A stretch of 64,000 nucleotides of DNA from Engraulis encrasicolus (lineage: Eukaryota > Chordata > Actinopteri > Clupeiformes > Engraulidae), in assembly GCF_034702125.1 (NCBI RefSeq), contig NC_085871.1:36862659-36926658 (forward strand), read 5' to 3'. The notes under the pieces are model-generated. The model made no database searches, was not told the DNA's origin, and saw only the letters and a program-made list of their open reading frames with translations. The position numbers and the translations under genes were made by a program. Below, piece after piece: positions 9,701 to 19,819 of the stretch. Numbering within the stretch: the first letter of the stretch is position 1; every line of letters begins with the position of its first letter.

Positions 9701-12700
9701 TCTTTTTTTTTCTCTTTTTTGTGTGTAATTGTATCATAGCCCTTTTGCTTCTTATTTGACATCTCACTGTTGCTAAACCCCCTCTTTTTAACTTTTTAAC
9801 TTATTTATTTATTATTTGTAGTCCTCCTTTTATGATGCTGCTAATGCACTTCTACTAATGTACTTGTTTTAAACAGAAATATCTCTATTTTCTAATCTAT
9901 AACATCTCTATTTTTATCTATCTTATATACTTTTTAATCTCCTGGCTGGTCCTGTGTCTGTATGTACTGTATGCCATCTGCTTTTTGCACAATCTGTATA
10001 CCGGTATACGTTACTGCTGCAACAAATGAATTTCCCCACGGTGGGATAATAAAGGGCATACTTACTTACTGTTTCTCCTGTCACCCTACAGTCAACCCAT
10101 TCAGAAATGAACACTTTTCAAAGGGACTTGTCGAGTCTTGTTTTCAATTTGTTGGAGGACCCAGCCAAGAAGGAAGATTTTTTTCAGGTAATTGATTTGA
10201 CAAATTTTATTGTAACGATATGTTAGAGCCATTGACAGGTAGTGCAACTGCAGCAAATGCCCATAAATGAATTAATAATTGGTTATTGGTTAATTGTACA
10301 ATCACATAAAACACCTCTTAGAATCCAGTGAAAACAACAAACATGTATTAAATGTACAGTATACAATAGTGGCATTAGCTGTAGTTGCACCACCCTGACA
10401 TCTGGTACTAAAAAACGCCAATGACCCTAAACCGCCATTTTCCAAGCCAACCCGACTCCTACTGAAACAAAAACACTGCCATTCACAATGTCTCCAATGT
10501 GATCTTACAGAGAGTCTATCCCGTGGAATATGGACCTGACTTTGACAAAGCTCTTCAGGTTCTGGTGTGCTATTTCCTTTCAAGACTGGATCAACTTCTC
10601 CCTGTGCCAAATTTTAAACAGGTGAGTCAGTTGAGGTATCTCGGTTTTCACCTTTCCCAAGAGTACCACACTACCACACCATCATTTTACACTTCCCATT
10701 CATTTGGAGGATTGAGTTTTTATACCTTTCTCCTGTAAAAGACAATAGCCTGATTATAGATGACCTGGACCAAAAAAAACATTCAGAGAAAGCGCACACC
10801 ATGTAGAAGACCTAGTTCTTAAACAGACTGTTACATCATTTTTTAATCTATCTTTTTGTAATTGTTATTATTTTTTTATTATTATTTTTAACTTAAGCGT
10901 GAACTACAGCTCTGGCTTCCTCTCTTATAATATGGCAAAGATTTTCAGTATGGTAACCAAGATAAATCATGCAAACTTGTCTTCAATGTAACAAAGTGTG
11001 ATCAAGCTCAGTCTCCTAAATCGGCATGCCTTTCCATTCATTCTCCTAGAGTCCAACTAATTATCTAACCTCCATATTACCTTTTAATTGTGCCTTCGCA
11101 AGATAGTTAATAAAACTTCTATCGTCAATGACGTCTGGCCTCCCATTATGAACAAGCAAATGGAGAAGACGCGATGTTCGATATTGAGTTGAACCTAAAT
11201 GGGCATGGCTGCCATAGGATTGCAGCTTTAGAATGTTGCGTCACTTGGGATCTGGAAGAAATTCTTTATGAACCATCATTATATGGTTGTGACGTCATCG
11301 GTCGAATGCTCCATTCGTTTCAACGGGGCTCCCCAACGTTCGCACGTCTGTTATTTTTCGATAACGGACGGGTTGGTCTATAACAGACCGCTGTCAATGG
11401 CAACAAGACTTTTCACTGCTAAAGCGACTTTTCAACAAGACTCTAATCAGCTGCTGTGATAGACAACACCTGTTGTCCTGGCTACCTAGCTGTTGCCTAG
11501 CGGTGTTCCACAACGGCACTGTTTTGTTTTGCGCAGCAACAATCTTAACATTAAATAGGCCTAAAGAAATGTCCCCGACATGTGTGAATCATTTAAGTAT
11601 ATCCATATAATAAGCGGGTTAACTTTCGGCGAGTCGGTCGCTTTGTGGAATAGCAGCACTTCAGAGAGAACAAGACCCCTCCGCTCCGCGTCGGGGTCTA
11701 AAGATTCTCTCTGTCGTGCTGCTATTCCACGGTAGCGACCTTCTCGCCGAACGTTAACCCTTACTTGTATCACCCTGATGTCACCCATGGGGTGCAATTC
11801 TCAAAACCTTACTTGCTAACTACCTTAGCTACTTTGTTGTCTGCGATGCAATTTCCCAATGACAAGTACCCAAGTTGTTAACCGGCTAACAACTACGCTT
11901 TCGAGAAACAATCACACCAATCCTGGTTTTCTCCCTTTATATTGTCAGGTTGCGTCATGGATGAAGAGCTCCTGTGTGTGGGATGAATGTGAGCAGTACA
12001 TGTGTCATCAGACAGAGGACCTCCAACATCTCCTGCAGCAGAACCGTAACAGGTCTTTGGACAACAACGGTATTTCACTTACGACTACCTTTTGGTTTCC
12101 CTAGTTGTGCAAATATGTGTATTATGTTATGTGTATTTGTCTATTTATTGGGCAGCTGTGACCTAATGGTTAGGGAGGTGGTCGTAAGATCAGAGGGTTG
12201 CTGGTTCGATCCCCACCCGTGCCTCTCCCTACACCCCCACCCATAGCTGCAGTGTCTTTGAGCAAGGCACTTATCCCCACATTGCTCCAGGGACTGTAAC
12301 CAATACCCTGTAAATAACTAAGTCACTTTGGAGAAAAGTGTTAGCTAAATGTAATGTAATTTATGTATGCTGCTAAACAGACACTTTAATTCCCTTCAGG
12401 GTTAATAAACGGTACTCTATCTACTCCACTCTACTCTCCAGCCTTGAGGAAGGCCATCACTGGTCAAAACATGTGGGCAATTTTGAAGTGTTCAAAAATG
12501 AACTAGCTCACTATAATTAAAAGCTTTTAAAGGTACACTGTGCAGGAAATGGTCAAAAAGGTACGGCAACTATGGTGCTCATTGAAACAGGGTTGCCTAT
12601 TGCCAAATCTGATCTTTTCATGAAAGTTTACTAAGGAATAAAAACTAACATTGTTTAGCACAGCTCCAGGCCACTTTATTAGAATAGCATGAAAAAGTTG

Positions 12701-15700
12701 ATTTATTTCCATAATTCCATCAATAATGTTAAACTGTCATGGATTATAGATTCATGGCCCAGTTTTTTTTTTTTAAACTATTCCAATCATCAAGTTGTTT
12801 ATTTTTACACATTTTTACATTTTTACATGTTTACACATTACACTGATGTGAAACAAATTTTGATGAAGAAAATTGGGATTTTATTACAATATTCTAATGA
12901 TGCGAATTCCCCAATTCATGTTTTTTTTTAGCTGGAAGACCAAAATATGTAAAAAGAAAAAATTAAATGATTGGAATAGTTAAACAACTGGGCCATGCAT
13001 CTACAATCCATGACAGTTTAACATTATTGATGGAATTCTGGAAATAAATCAACTTTTTCATGCTATTCTAATAAAGTGGCCTGGAGCTGTATGGCCCAAG
13101 TACAGTCATTTTTGCAGCTACAAATGTCAATTTCTGGAAATTCAAAATGGCAGACCATGGAGAAGATCCTGCTTTTAATGTATGAAAAGTGCAATTTTCC
13201 CAGGCATGGTGAATACTTGGAATTTGATGGTGGTGGTAAGTATTCATGAAAAAGGTAACATTAGTGAATGGGTAGCATGAATTCTGGAAATAAACAACTA
13301 AACATCTTGCACAGTGTATCTTTAACTAAGAAGAGTAACTAACAGTGGTATACGCAGTTTGCTTCAGAATTAGGGCCCCGATTGCAAAAGAAAAAAAAAA
13401 TCCTTTATTAGTCATTAAATGTATGATGATGACCCACATGTGTTTTCGATGACCCACATGTGTTCGATAACATTGGAATGTGGACTGTGTTTGAAACGAG
13501 ACAACAAGCAACTAATCTATGTTTTTCCTGTCGCTATGTACTGTACTGTAGGCCTTCCATCTATAGTGGAGGACAGAGTCATCTCTGCATTGTCACTGCC
13601 CCCTAGTGTGGACTTGCCTCACAGTAAGAGCATCTTTCAGAGGGAGGCCTGCGTGGTCACTCTGAGCTCCTCTCCTCAGGTAAGAGACACTCAGTGTTGC
13701 CAGATGTGTCTGATCAAATCCTGCCCAAAAGGTGCTCAAAAAACGCCAAGAGGCGCTAAATTCCACCCAATTTCACCCATTTTTACCCGCAGACATCCCA
13801 AGCAGCCCAATTGGGCAACAATATGGATGGGTGGGGACTGGGGATGGGTTACATAGGTATGGGGTGGGATGAGGAATTGCCAGAGACGAATGTAACTGTG
13901 GATGTAGTATATTCAAAATAACATGAGATGCAAAAAACGACGGAGACTTTATTGCCTCACAGGTTGTGTTATTAGAATGCCTGTGGTATCATAACAGACT
14001 TTATAATTTCAACTGTATTGTAAACACATCTTTGCTGAGCAAACTAAAAATTATACAAAAAAAGATGCACTTATTTTGTTGAACTTAATTTACTTGTTTG
14101 CAGTTAGTTTGTTGCAGTGAGAAGTCTGCACACTTAAAATCCTTTTTGTTGTATTTTTTGTTATTTCATGGCAGTATTTTGTTTCGACCTCAACAGTCTT
14201 CATTTGATTCTCAGTGAGCTAAGGTGTTATATCATTACACCGGAGACCCGTGTCGATTACGATCTGAAGTAATTTTCCAATCTTTTCCCCCTTTAAATCA
14301 TGGAAAGCCAAAACCCCCCCAAAAAACCCGAACACATTTTTTATCCACGCTTATTTTGCAGCCGGCAGGAGAGCTTCACCAGGACTCCCAAGGTCTCAAC
14401 ACAACCTCAGCTGCAAACAGAGATGGAGAACTGGAGCAGGGCAAGCCTCGGAAAGATGTTGAGACAGAACGGGATCAAAGAGTCTCTGAGGAGAGGGGGA
14501 GTGAGACTACAGCTGTTTCCATTACTTCACGTTTGTCTCAAAAGAAGTGTGGCCGTAAGGCCAAAGTGCCCAAGCGGAAGGCCAGCAAGACACGACCATC
14601 CCAAGAATCAGCCCAGAAAGTGTAAGATTCACAAATTCAGTTTTTTTGGTTTTGTTTTATATTTTAGTGTTCCGTAGAAATGTATTTTTTTGTGTAAAAT
14701 TACAATCTGTTTAATATATACAATACGTTTAATATACTGTGAAATAAATGATATAATGTGTGGATATTTTTTCACTTTCACTTTCAGAACTCCCTTGCTG
14801 CTCTCCGGTATTTCCAGCAACCGCCAACATGACCCCAAAGGTGGGACCTTAGAAATGAGACATTCTGATCGATCTTTCCTTGTTAATACTGTATATTAGC
14901 CTAGTGAACTGCACTAAGCTCTAAGGAATAGGTCAAGGAATCTCTTCTCTAAATATAGCTGCAAGCAGCAATGCGGGGCCAAGCAGAAAGTCCGCCTAAG
15001 TCGCCATGGCAACCGAAAGAGCTGAGCAGGCAGACTGTCAGAGACACGCACAGTTATTTTTTACAAGCAGAAATATACCTCGAAATTTGATTTGTGACCT
15101 GCCGGTGGCGCTAGCGAGTGAGCTGGAGACCTGAAAGTTCTTGTGGGGAGTCATGGGATAGCCAAGAATGTGTGTGACGATTCCCAAAAGATTCTGACCA
15201 TGGGTTGCTGAGATATGACCTCACTTCCTGTTTGGCGTCTGTTTGGAGGATTTTGATTGGCAGTTACAGCCAAACGTTAAAATATGTAATAAAACCCTTT
15301 TAGGGATCTCTTTAGAGTGCTCCAAAGATCATGTGTAACAAGTTTTGTGAAAATCAGCCTAAATTTGAAGGATGAGGAGCCTTTTATTGATTTTCACCAA
15401 ATCCAAAATGGCGGACATTCTATTATGGCGGATATGATGTCATAGGCTGCGTTGGATTCGTCTTGGCCCAAGGATTATAACAGTACTACCAGATTAAAAA
15501 TTGAGCATGCGGTTCAAAAGTTACAGGCAGAAATGTAGCTAAAACTTTGACCAGCTGGTGGCGCTAGAGAGTTTGAGCTAGCAACCTGATTTTTTTTATG
15601 GTGGGTTATGGGATGGACAAGAGTAAGTGTGACAATTTGCAGAAGATTGTGAGCATGGGTTCCCAAGATATAACTTCACTTCCTGTTTGGCGACTTTCAG

Positions 15701-18700
15701 GCCGTTTTTGATTGTCTGTCACGGCCAAACGATAAAAGATATAAACAATTGCGGGCAAAAGTTTTGTGAGGCTCAGTCCAGAGATGCTATATACCAATTT
15801 TCACAAAAGAATGTGAAAAATTGAGGGAGGAGATAGGATTTTATGTCAGAGGGTGTGTTGGATTTGTCTTGGCCCAAGGAATTTAACAGTACTACCAGAA
15901 TAAAAATTGGCCAAGCGGTTCAAAAGTTACAAGCAGAAATGTACTTGCAACTTTGGCCTGCTGGTGGCGCTAGAGGATTGGGGCTGGGGACCTATAAATA
16001 GCTGTGGGTAATGCTGACACGGTCCTGAACGTGTGTGCCAATTTTCAGCATTTTAGACCCTACGGTTCTATGGGCTGCCATAGACCCCCAGAGGAAAGTA
16101 AAATAATAAGAAACGGTACAAACACTCTAAGGTGCCAGGCAGCTTCGCTGCTTGGCCCCTAATAATGATCTAAACGGTCTGTCTAGTTTTTGAATCTGAA
16201 TCTGTGTATTGAGGCATTGGGATGGGCAAGGTGTCTTTTTCTTTAGTGCAGGCCCAGACATTACATTTCATGTTGGTGTCTGGCTTGATGGGTCAACTCA
16301 GTATAATGTTATCTTGCAGTATGTTGAATTCTCTCAGCAGCTGTGAGGGAGCCATAACAAGCTGTGGCAAACGCCCAAGTATCTGTCCTTGGGTTCTTTC
16401 TATTGTCCTAACTCCCTTGTGCCTTGTGATGACGTCGCAAGACATCATTGACGACAGACGTTTAATTCAACATCTTGCAAAAACTCAATTCAGCACATTT
16501 TCTCATTTGCAATCAGGATGTTGAATGGGGGAAAGTCCCCTGAAAATTGTTGTGGAGATGTGGCTGACAGTCAGGAGAATTATTATTCAATGTGCAATGT
16601 TTGTATGCTTTGTGTGTCCTAAATGTAGCAACCACTTGACTGCACATCATTTTTACTCTTGGGTACAAATAAAAGTTATGTACTCTTCTCCAATCTAATC
16701 CAACAGGAAAGGTCATTTCGGTAGGAGACTCATTAAACAGGCCTCACTTGGTGTAAATTCTACTTGTGAATAGTGACCTATTCTATTCTATTCTATTCTA
16801 TTCTATTCTATTCCAACAGGGAAGGTCTGCTTGCCACCAGTAGACCGATCAAAGAGGCCTCTCTTTGGATACAAATAAAAGGTTTCTAATTTAATCCAAC
16901 AGGGAAGGTACACTTGGTAGTAGGCCAATTGAAGAGGCTTCTCTCTTTAGACACAAATAAACGTTATTTTATCTTATCTAATCTTATCTAACAGGGAAGG
17001 TCCGCTTACCACCAGTAGGCCAATGGAAGAGGCCCACTCTTTCTCAGCGGGCCCAGAAGCAGTGCCCCCATTGCAGTAGGAGCTTCGCCTACTACTCCGA
17101 GTTCCTACGACACCAGCGGCAGTCTCACCAGCGGCTGTACCTCCGCAAAGCCGCCACCTTCCCATGCGGGGACTGCGAGAGGACCTTCGACTCCCTGACC
17201 GCCCTGAAGCAGCACCAGAAGCCCAAGAAGAAGCCCATCAAGTGCTCCCGCTGCGGCCAGACCTTCGAGCGGCTCTGCGGCTTCATGAGCCACCAGGCCA
17301 CCCATCAGGTGTGTGTGCATCTGTGTGTGTGTGTGTGTGTCGACCTGTCTGTGTGTGTGAGTGCAGGGGCAGTCCTAGGGGCAGGTTATCCGGGCAAATG
17401 CCCAGGACCGCACCCGAGAGGGGGAGGGGGCGTCGGAGGGAGCATCAGTCATTGTAGGATCGCATTGTGTGTGCGTGCGTGCGTGCCTCTCTCCTTTGCA
17501 CTGGTAGTTTTTATTCTGTTCTGTACTGTGATGTTCACATCTCTTTTGTATATGGCCCGCCCACTGTGTTAACATGCATATCCCTTTCATGTCCGTCCTG
17601 CAGTGAGTGCTTTCAGTCTCATTGTGAATGTGTATCATGCAAATTGTGCATTTGAGCAATGACAATACGTAGAAGGCATTCTTGTCTGAAGTTTTCTTTT
17701 GTTCCAGACATGTACATGTACATTTAGTTTTGTGACGGTGTATTTTCTTCATCAGACTGTCACGTTGGTGTATGACATGCTGTGGAGGTGTGGCCAATAT
17801 TGACTGGTCGTTCACACCTCTCCTTAGTCACACATTAACATCCATGTGACCCTCTGATGAAGGCGGACTTTACACCATTTATTCCTGTAAAGGATAAAAC
17901 TTTTACATGTCTTTACCAAAATAAGACTTGAGTGAATAAGAAGATGTAATAAGTTGTAATGAATGTAGTTAAAAGGCATTCTATTCTTATCAGGATGACC
18001 CACCTGATCCGACTCCTGCGTCTGCTCCGTCCACCTCCACGGAGGAGAGGCCCACGGCGGACATCGAGGACGAGCCTGTGACCAAAATCAGCGCCACCGA
18101 GTGTCGCTTCTGCGGGCTGAACTTCTTCACCACGCTGGAGCTGAAGGACCACCTGATGACGCACACGGAGCTCAACCCCCACCGCTGCAGCCTGTGCCAC
18201 AAGAGCTTTGCGCACCGGTACACCCTGGTGGCTCACATGGCCATGCACAAGGGCGACAAGCCCTGCCTGTGCGAGACCTGCGGGAAATCCTTCTACACGA
18301 TCCAGCACCTCAAGGCGCACACGAAGCTACACAAAGTCAGCAGCGAAAAGGCCACCTGCCCGTACTGTGGTAAAACGCTGAGCTCCGAGCAAAACCTTCG
18401 GAACCACATACGCATCCACACGGGAGAGAGGCCGTTTGTGTGCGCGCAGTGCGGCAGGGGCTTCAACGAGGCCGCCACCCTGCGCACGCACATGCTCTGG
18501 CACTCGGGCGAGAAGCCGTTCAGGTGCGGCGTGTGCGACAAGGCGTTTGTCACCAAAAGCCTGCGCAACTGGCACCAGCGCAGTCACACGGGGGATATCC
18601 CGCGACGCCACGTCTGCAGCACGTGCGGGAAGACGTTTGTGCGGCGCGCATGCTGGAAGAAGCACCTTGTGGTGCACACGGGGGAGAGGAATTTCAGGTG

Positions 18701-18782
18701 TCCGCTGTGTCCCAATACTTACAAGTGTAAATCGCACCTCGATATACATATTAAAAAACACAAAAATGATATCTACAGCTGA
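6732..18782 (+). CDS. TZ2: complete TIN2-like domain + C2H2 zinc-finger gene
   Basis: Eleven coding exons: 6732-6759, 8138-8340, 9595-9687, 10092-10187, 10511-10621, 11949-12069, 13552-13679, 14362-14621, 14788-14840, 16995-17308, 17994-18782. All borders are AG/GT. The total is 2196 nt, that is 731 residues plus stop, with no internal stop. Exon 1 encodes MEQPRTAKE. Exons 2-6 (residues about 10-218) encode a helical domain like the TIN2 N-terminus (WQVAQEQHLEHYEQLENF, LIMGLRAK, PVEYGPDFDKALQVLV). Exons 7-9 form a polar linker ending in a basic nuclear-localisation-like region (RLSQKKCGRKAKVPKRKASK). Exons 10-11 carry ten good C2H2 fingers and one degenerate one. It is probably a nuclear DNA-binding protein whose head binds another protein; partner and target are unknown. 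An ATTAAA lies at 19707-19712. The introns carry several recent insertions, but no exon is broken. Confidence 0.88.
7018..7290. mobile_element. hAT-like short insertion in TZ2 intron 1
   Basis: Absent from the matching place in TZ3 (22859 onward). It is flanked by AAGATAGA on both sides (7010-7017, 7291-7298), an 8-bp repeat typical of hAT. Internal ends share GACACTCCCAAC / GACGCTCCCAAC in inverted order. A two-base mismatch at the left junction leaves the exact border uncertain. The rest of intron 1 (7299-8137) is AT-rich with nothing I recognise. Confidence 0.5.
8138..12069 (+). CDS. TZ2 exons 2-6: TIN2 N-terminal (TRFH-like) domain
   Basis: Five exons of 203, 93, 96, 111 and 121 nt (8138-8340, 9595-9687, 10092-10187, 10511-10621, 11949-12069); the four internal junctions are all phase 0. 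Recognition rests on the pattern known from TIN2: an LRL..P..L start, a W-Q/R-V-V/A-Q/R helix, a central RQR...L.MGLRAK segment (human TIN2 has a GLKAK in the same place), and further on an EYGP-F-AL-L...RL-LLP helix (TIN2 has a similar EYGEPF...LEKALP). TZ3 and TZ4 share the same exon sizes and phases. Similarity is remote but runs along the whole domain. The last exon (WMKSSCVWDECEQYMCHQ) is the most divergent from TZ3 and TZ4. Confidence 0.75.
9051..9544. repeat. Hairpin-ended repeat, copy 1 (TZ2 intron 2)
   Basis: About 494 bp, nearly identical to 11278-11764 and in the same orientation. Its last 150 bp form a long inverted repeat: GTTAAC..CGGCGAG..GGTCGC and GGAATAGCAGCAC pair with GTGCTGCTATTCC and GCGACC..CTCGCCG..GTTAAC. 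No coding sequence. Confidence 0.8.
11278..11764. repeat. Hairpin-ended repeat, copy 2 (TZ2 intron 5)
   Basis: Second copy, with a few small deletions against copy 1 and the same terminal hairpin (about 11618-11760). The two copies bracket exons 3-5 of TZ2 as direct repeats 2.2 kb apart. Confidence 0.8.
12150..12366 (+). mobile_element. tRNA-derived SINE (plus strand)
   Basis: The head is tRNA-like with A-box-like TAATGGTTAGGGAGG and B box GGTTCGATCCC. The body carries TTGAGCAAGGCACTTATCCC and the tail GTTAGCTAAATGTAATGTAA. It lies in TZ2 intron 6. It is not a tRNA gene: no acceptor stem pairing is seen and the body continues. Confidence 0.75.
12526..13326. mobile_element. GACACTGTGCAGG MITE split by a second MITE
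   Basis: Same element as 257-625 but interrupted by 12661-13089. Outer parts are 12526-12660 and 13090-13326. Confidence 0.65.
12661..13089. mobile_element. Tc1/mariner-type MITE, long inverted repeats
   Basis: A 429-bp foldback: CAGCTCCAGGCCACTTTATT at the left, its inverse at the right (ending CCTGGAGCTG), with TA (one side mutated to CA) flanking. The TZ1 duplicate still has the empty TA site at 389-390, so the insertion postdates the duplication. No transposase. Confidence 0.85.
14953..16158. mobile_element. 1.2-kb non-autonomous element with internal repeats (TZ2 intron 9)
   Basis: Missing in TZ1 (empty site at 2500-2510, CTCTAATAATG). Flanked by CTAA duplicates. Begins ATATAGCTGCAAGCAGC and ends GGCAGCTTCGCTGCTTGGCC, short related inverted ends. 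The inside is about three rounds of a roughly 400-bp unit (for example GGTGGCGCTAGAG and CTTGGCCCAAGGA recur; the latter at 15460s and 15870s). No long frame. Family name not known to me. Confidence 0.7.
16704..17045 (+). repeat. Tandem array of decayed acceptor + exon-start copies (TZ2)
   Basis: Same arrangement as in TZ1: CAG ends at 16706, 16819 and 16902 ahead of the real one at 16994. A TTCTA microsatellite (about 16778-16812) has expanded between the first and second units relative to TZ1. Confidence 0.75.
16995..17308 (+). CDS. TZ2 exon 10 with first zinc fingers
   Basis: Same length and phases as the TZ1 exon at 3346-3659 and the same protein over the fingers. No initiator codon lies near the exon start (TTG has become TTA), so it makes sense only as an internal exon. 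The donor GT at 17309 again enters a GT-rich run. Confidence 0.85.
17994..18782 (+). CDS. TZ2 last exon: eight C2H2 zinc fingers
   Basis: Co-linear with TZ1 5117-5905, 789 nt in both. I count seven amino-acid differences in 262 residues against TZ1. Two are at DNA-contact positions of the same finger (CPYCGKTL: position -1 Thr to Ser, position +6 Thr to Asn). There is also an Arg to Cys change in the last finger (YKRKS to YKCKS). All zinc ligands are kept. The ATG at 18078 is inside the exon. Confidence 0.9.
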   Translation, partial: DDPPDPTPASAPSTSTEERPTADIEDEPVTKISATECRFCGLNFFTTLELKDHLMTHTELNPHRCSLCHKSFAHRYTLVAHMAMHKGDKPCLCETCGKSFYTIQHLKAHTKLHKVSSEKATCPYCGKTLSSEQNLRNHIRIHTGERPFVCAQCGRGFNEAATLRTHMLWHSGEKPFRCGVCDKAFVTKSLRNWHQRSHTGDIPRRHVCSTCGKTFVRRACWKKHLVVHTGERNFRCPLCPNTYKCKSHLDIHIKKHKNDIYS

Positions 18783-19814
18783 GGAGAAACGATTTGAAAA
18801 GACCTAGCCTGATTGGTTGTTGTTGAGTGGAACTCAAGGTTTTCTTTCAACGTATTAAAAAATTCAACATGGAACTCTCCATACAGCAAGTCATGTATCA
18901 TCAATTATCTAAACATAATCTGAAGAATTATTTTCCAAATATCAAACATTTGTGTCCCTTTAATATTGCTTCATTTTAATTTGTAATTTATTTTACAGTA
19001 AAATTAACTTCATTTAAACCATGTAACTTCATGCTGTTATTAAAAAAGACAGTGAAAGTGAAAGCCCATTGGGAAACTCCAACTCCCATTGTCATTGTGA
19101 CACAGCACTCCACAGTACACAAGTGAACACTGCACACTGCACACAACGAAATTGCATTTATGCCTCACCCGTGCAAGGGGGCAGCCCTCAGTGGCGCCCC
19201 ATGGGGAGCAGTGCGGTGGGACGGTACCATGCTCAGGGTACCTCAGTCATGGAGGAGGATGGGGGAGAGCACTGGTTGATTACTCCCCCCACCAACCTGT
19301 CGGGTCGGGAGTCGAACCGACAACCTCTGGGATGCAAGTCTGACGCCCTAACCGCTCACCCATGACTGCCCAGTACAATGAATGGTTATATTATATAAAT
19401 GCATTATCAAAGCAGTACCTCCTCGCTGTTCATTTTCATTCTTGGGCAATTTTGTGTATGACAATGGTGTAAAGCCAAATAAGTTGAATAACCGTTCATG
19501 CTACTAGAGTTTGGATATTGTTATGTATGGGTCAACTGGTTAAGTGAAGTGCCCCAACGTTTTTTCTCCTGTCACAATTGTACATTTGTTGAAAATGTAT
19601 GGCTATGGGTCTTCTGCCTCACCACTTGAGATTGTAGGTACAATCTGTAGTTACAAGTTGATGCCATGTGTGTGAGGTAGGCTATGTGACTGTCTACTGA
19701 CTTATGATTAAAAACTTTTGAACGGCATTTCGGCTTTTATTTTGAAGTAAAGTCCAGTGGTGGCCATTTTGAAAGTGACATTATTGTTACTTGGCACACG
19801 CCACCAAACATTTG
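18783..19814 (+). promoter_or_regulatory. TZ2 3' UTR and displaced TZ3 promoter block
   Basis: Co-linear with 5906-6606 apart from a SINE at 19044-19370. ATTAAA lies at 19707-19712. The promoter-like block begins at 19731 (CGGCTTTTATTTTGAAG). In TZ2 this block ends next to exon 1; here the 2.64-kb element at 19820 separates it from TZ3 exon 1. Confidence 0.55.
19044..19370 (-). mobile_element. tRNA-derived SINE (minus strand)
   Basis: Read on the minus strand it starts GGCAGTCATGGGTGAGCGGT, has B box GGTTCGACTCC and a body with GGTACCGTCCCACCGCACTG. The TZ1 side has the empty site (TTATTAACCAGTATAATG, about 6160-6177). Family members at 37064-37352 and 61721-62000, also on the minus strand. 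Confidence 0.8.
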
Positions 19815-19819
19815 AGGGT

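Noticed and set aside
19300..19370. tRNA gene on the minus strand, because of A- and B-box-like sequences.
   Set aside because: Repeated at 37 kb and 61.9 kb with the same long non-tRNA body and insertion-site evidence, so it is a SINE head.
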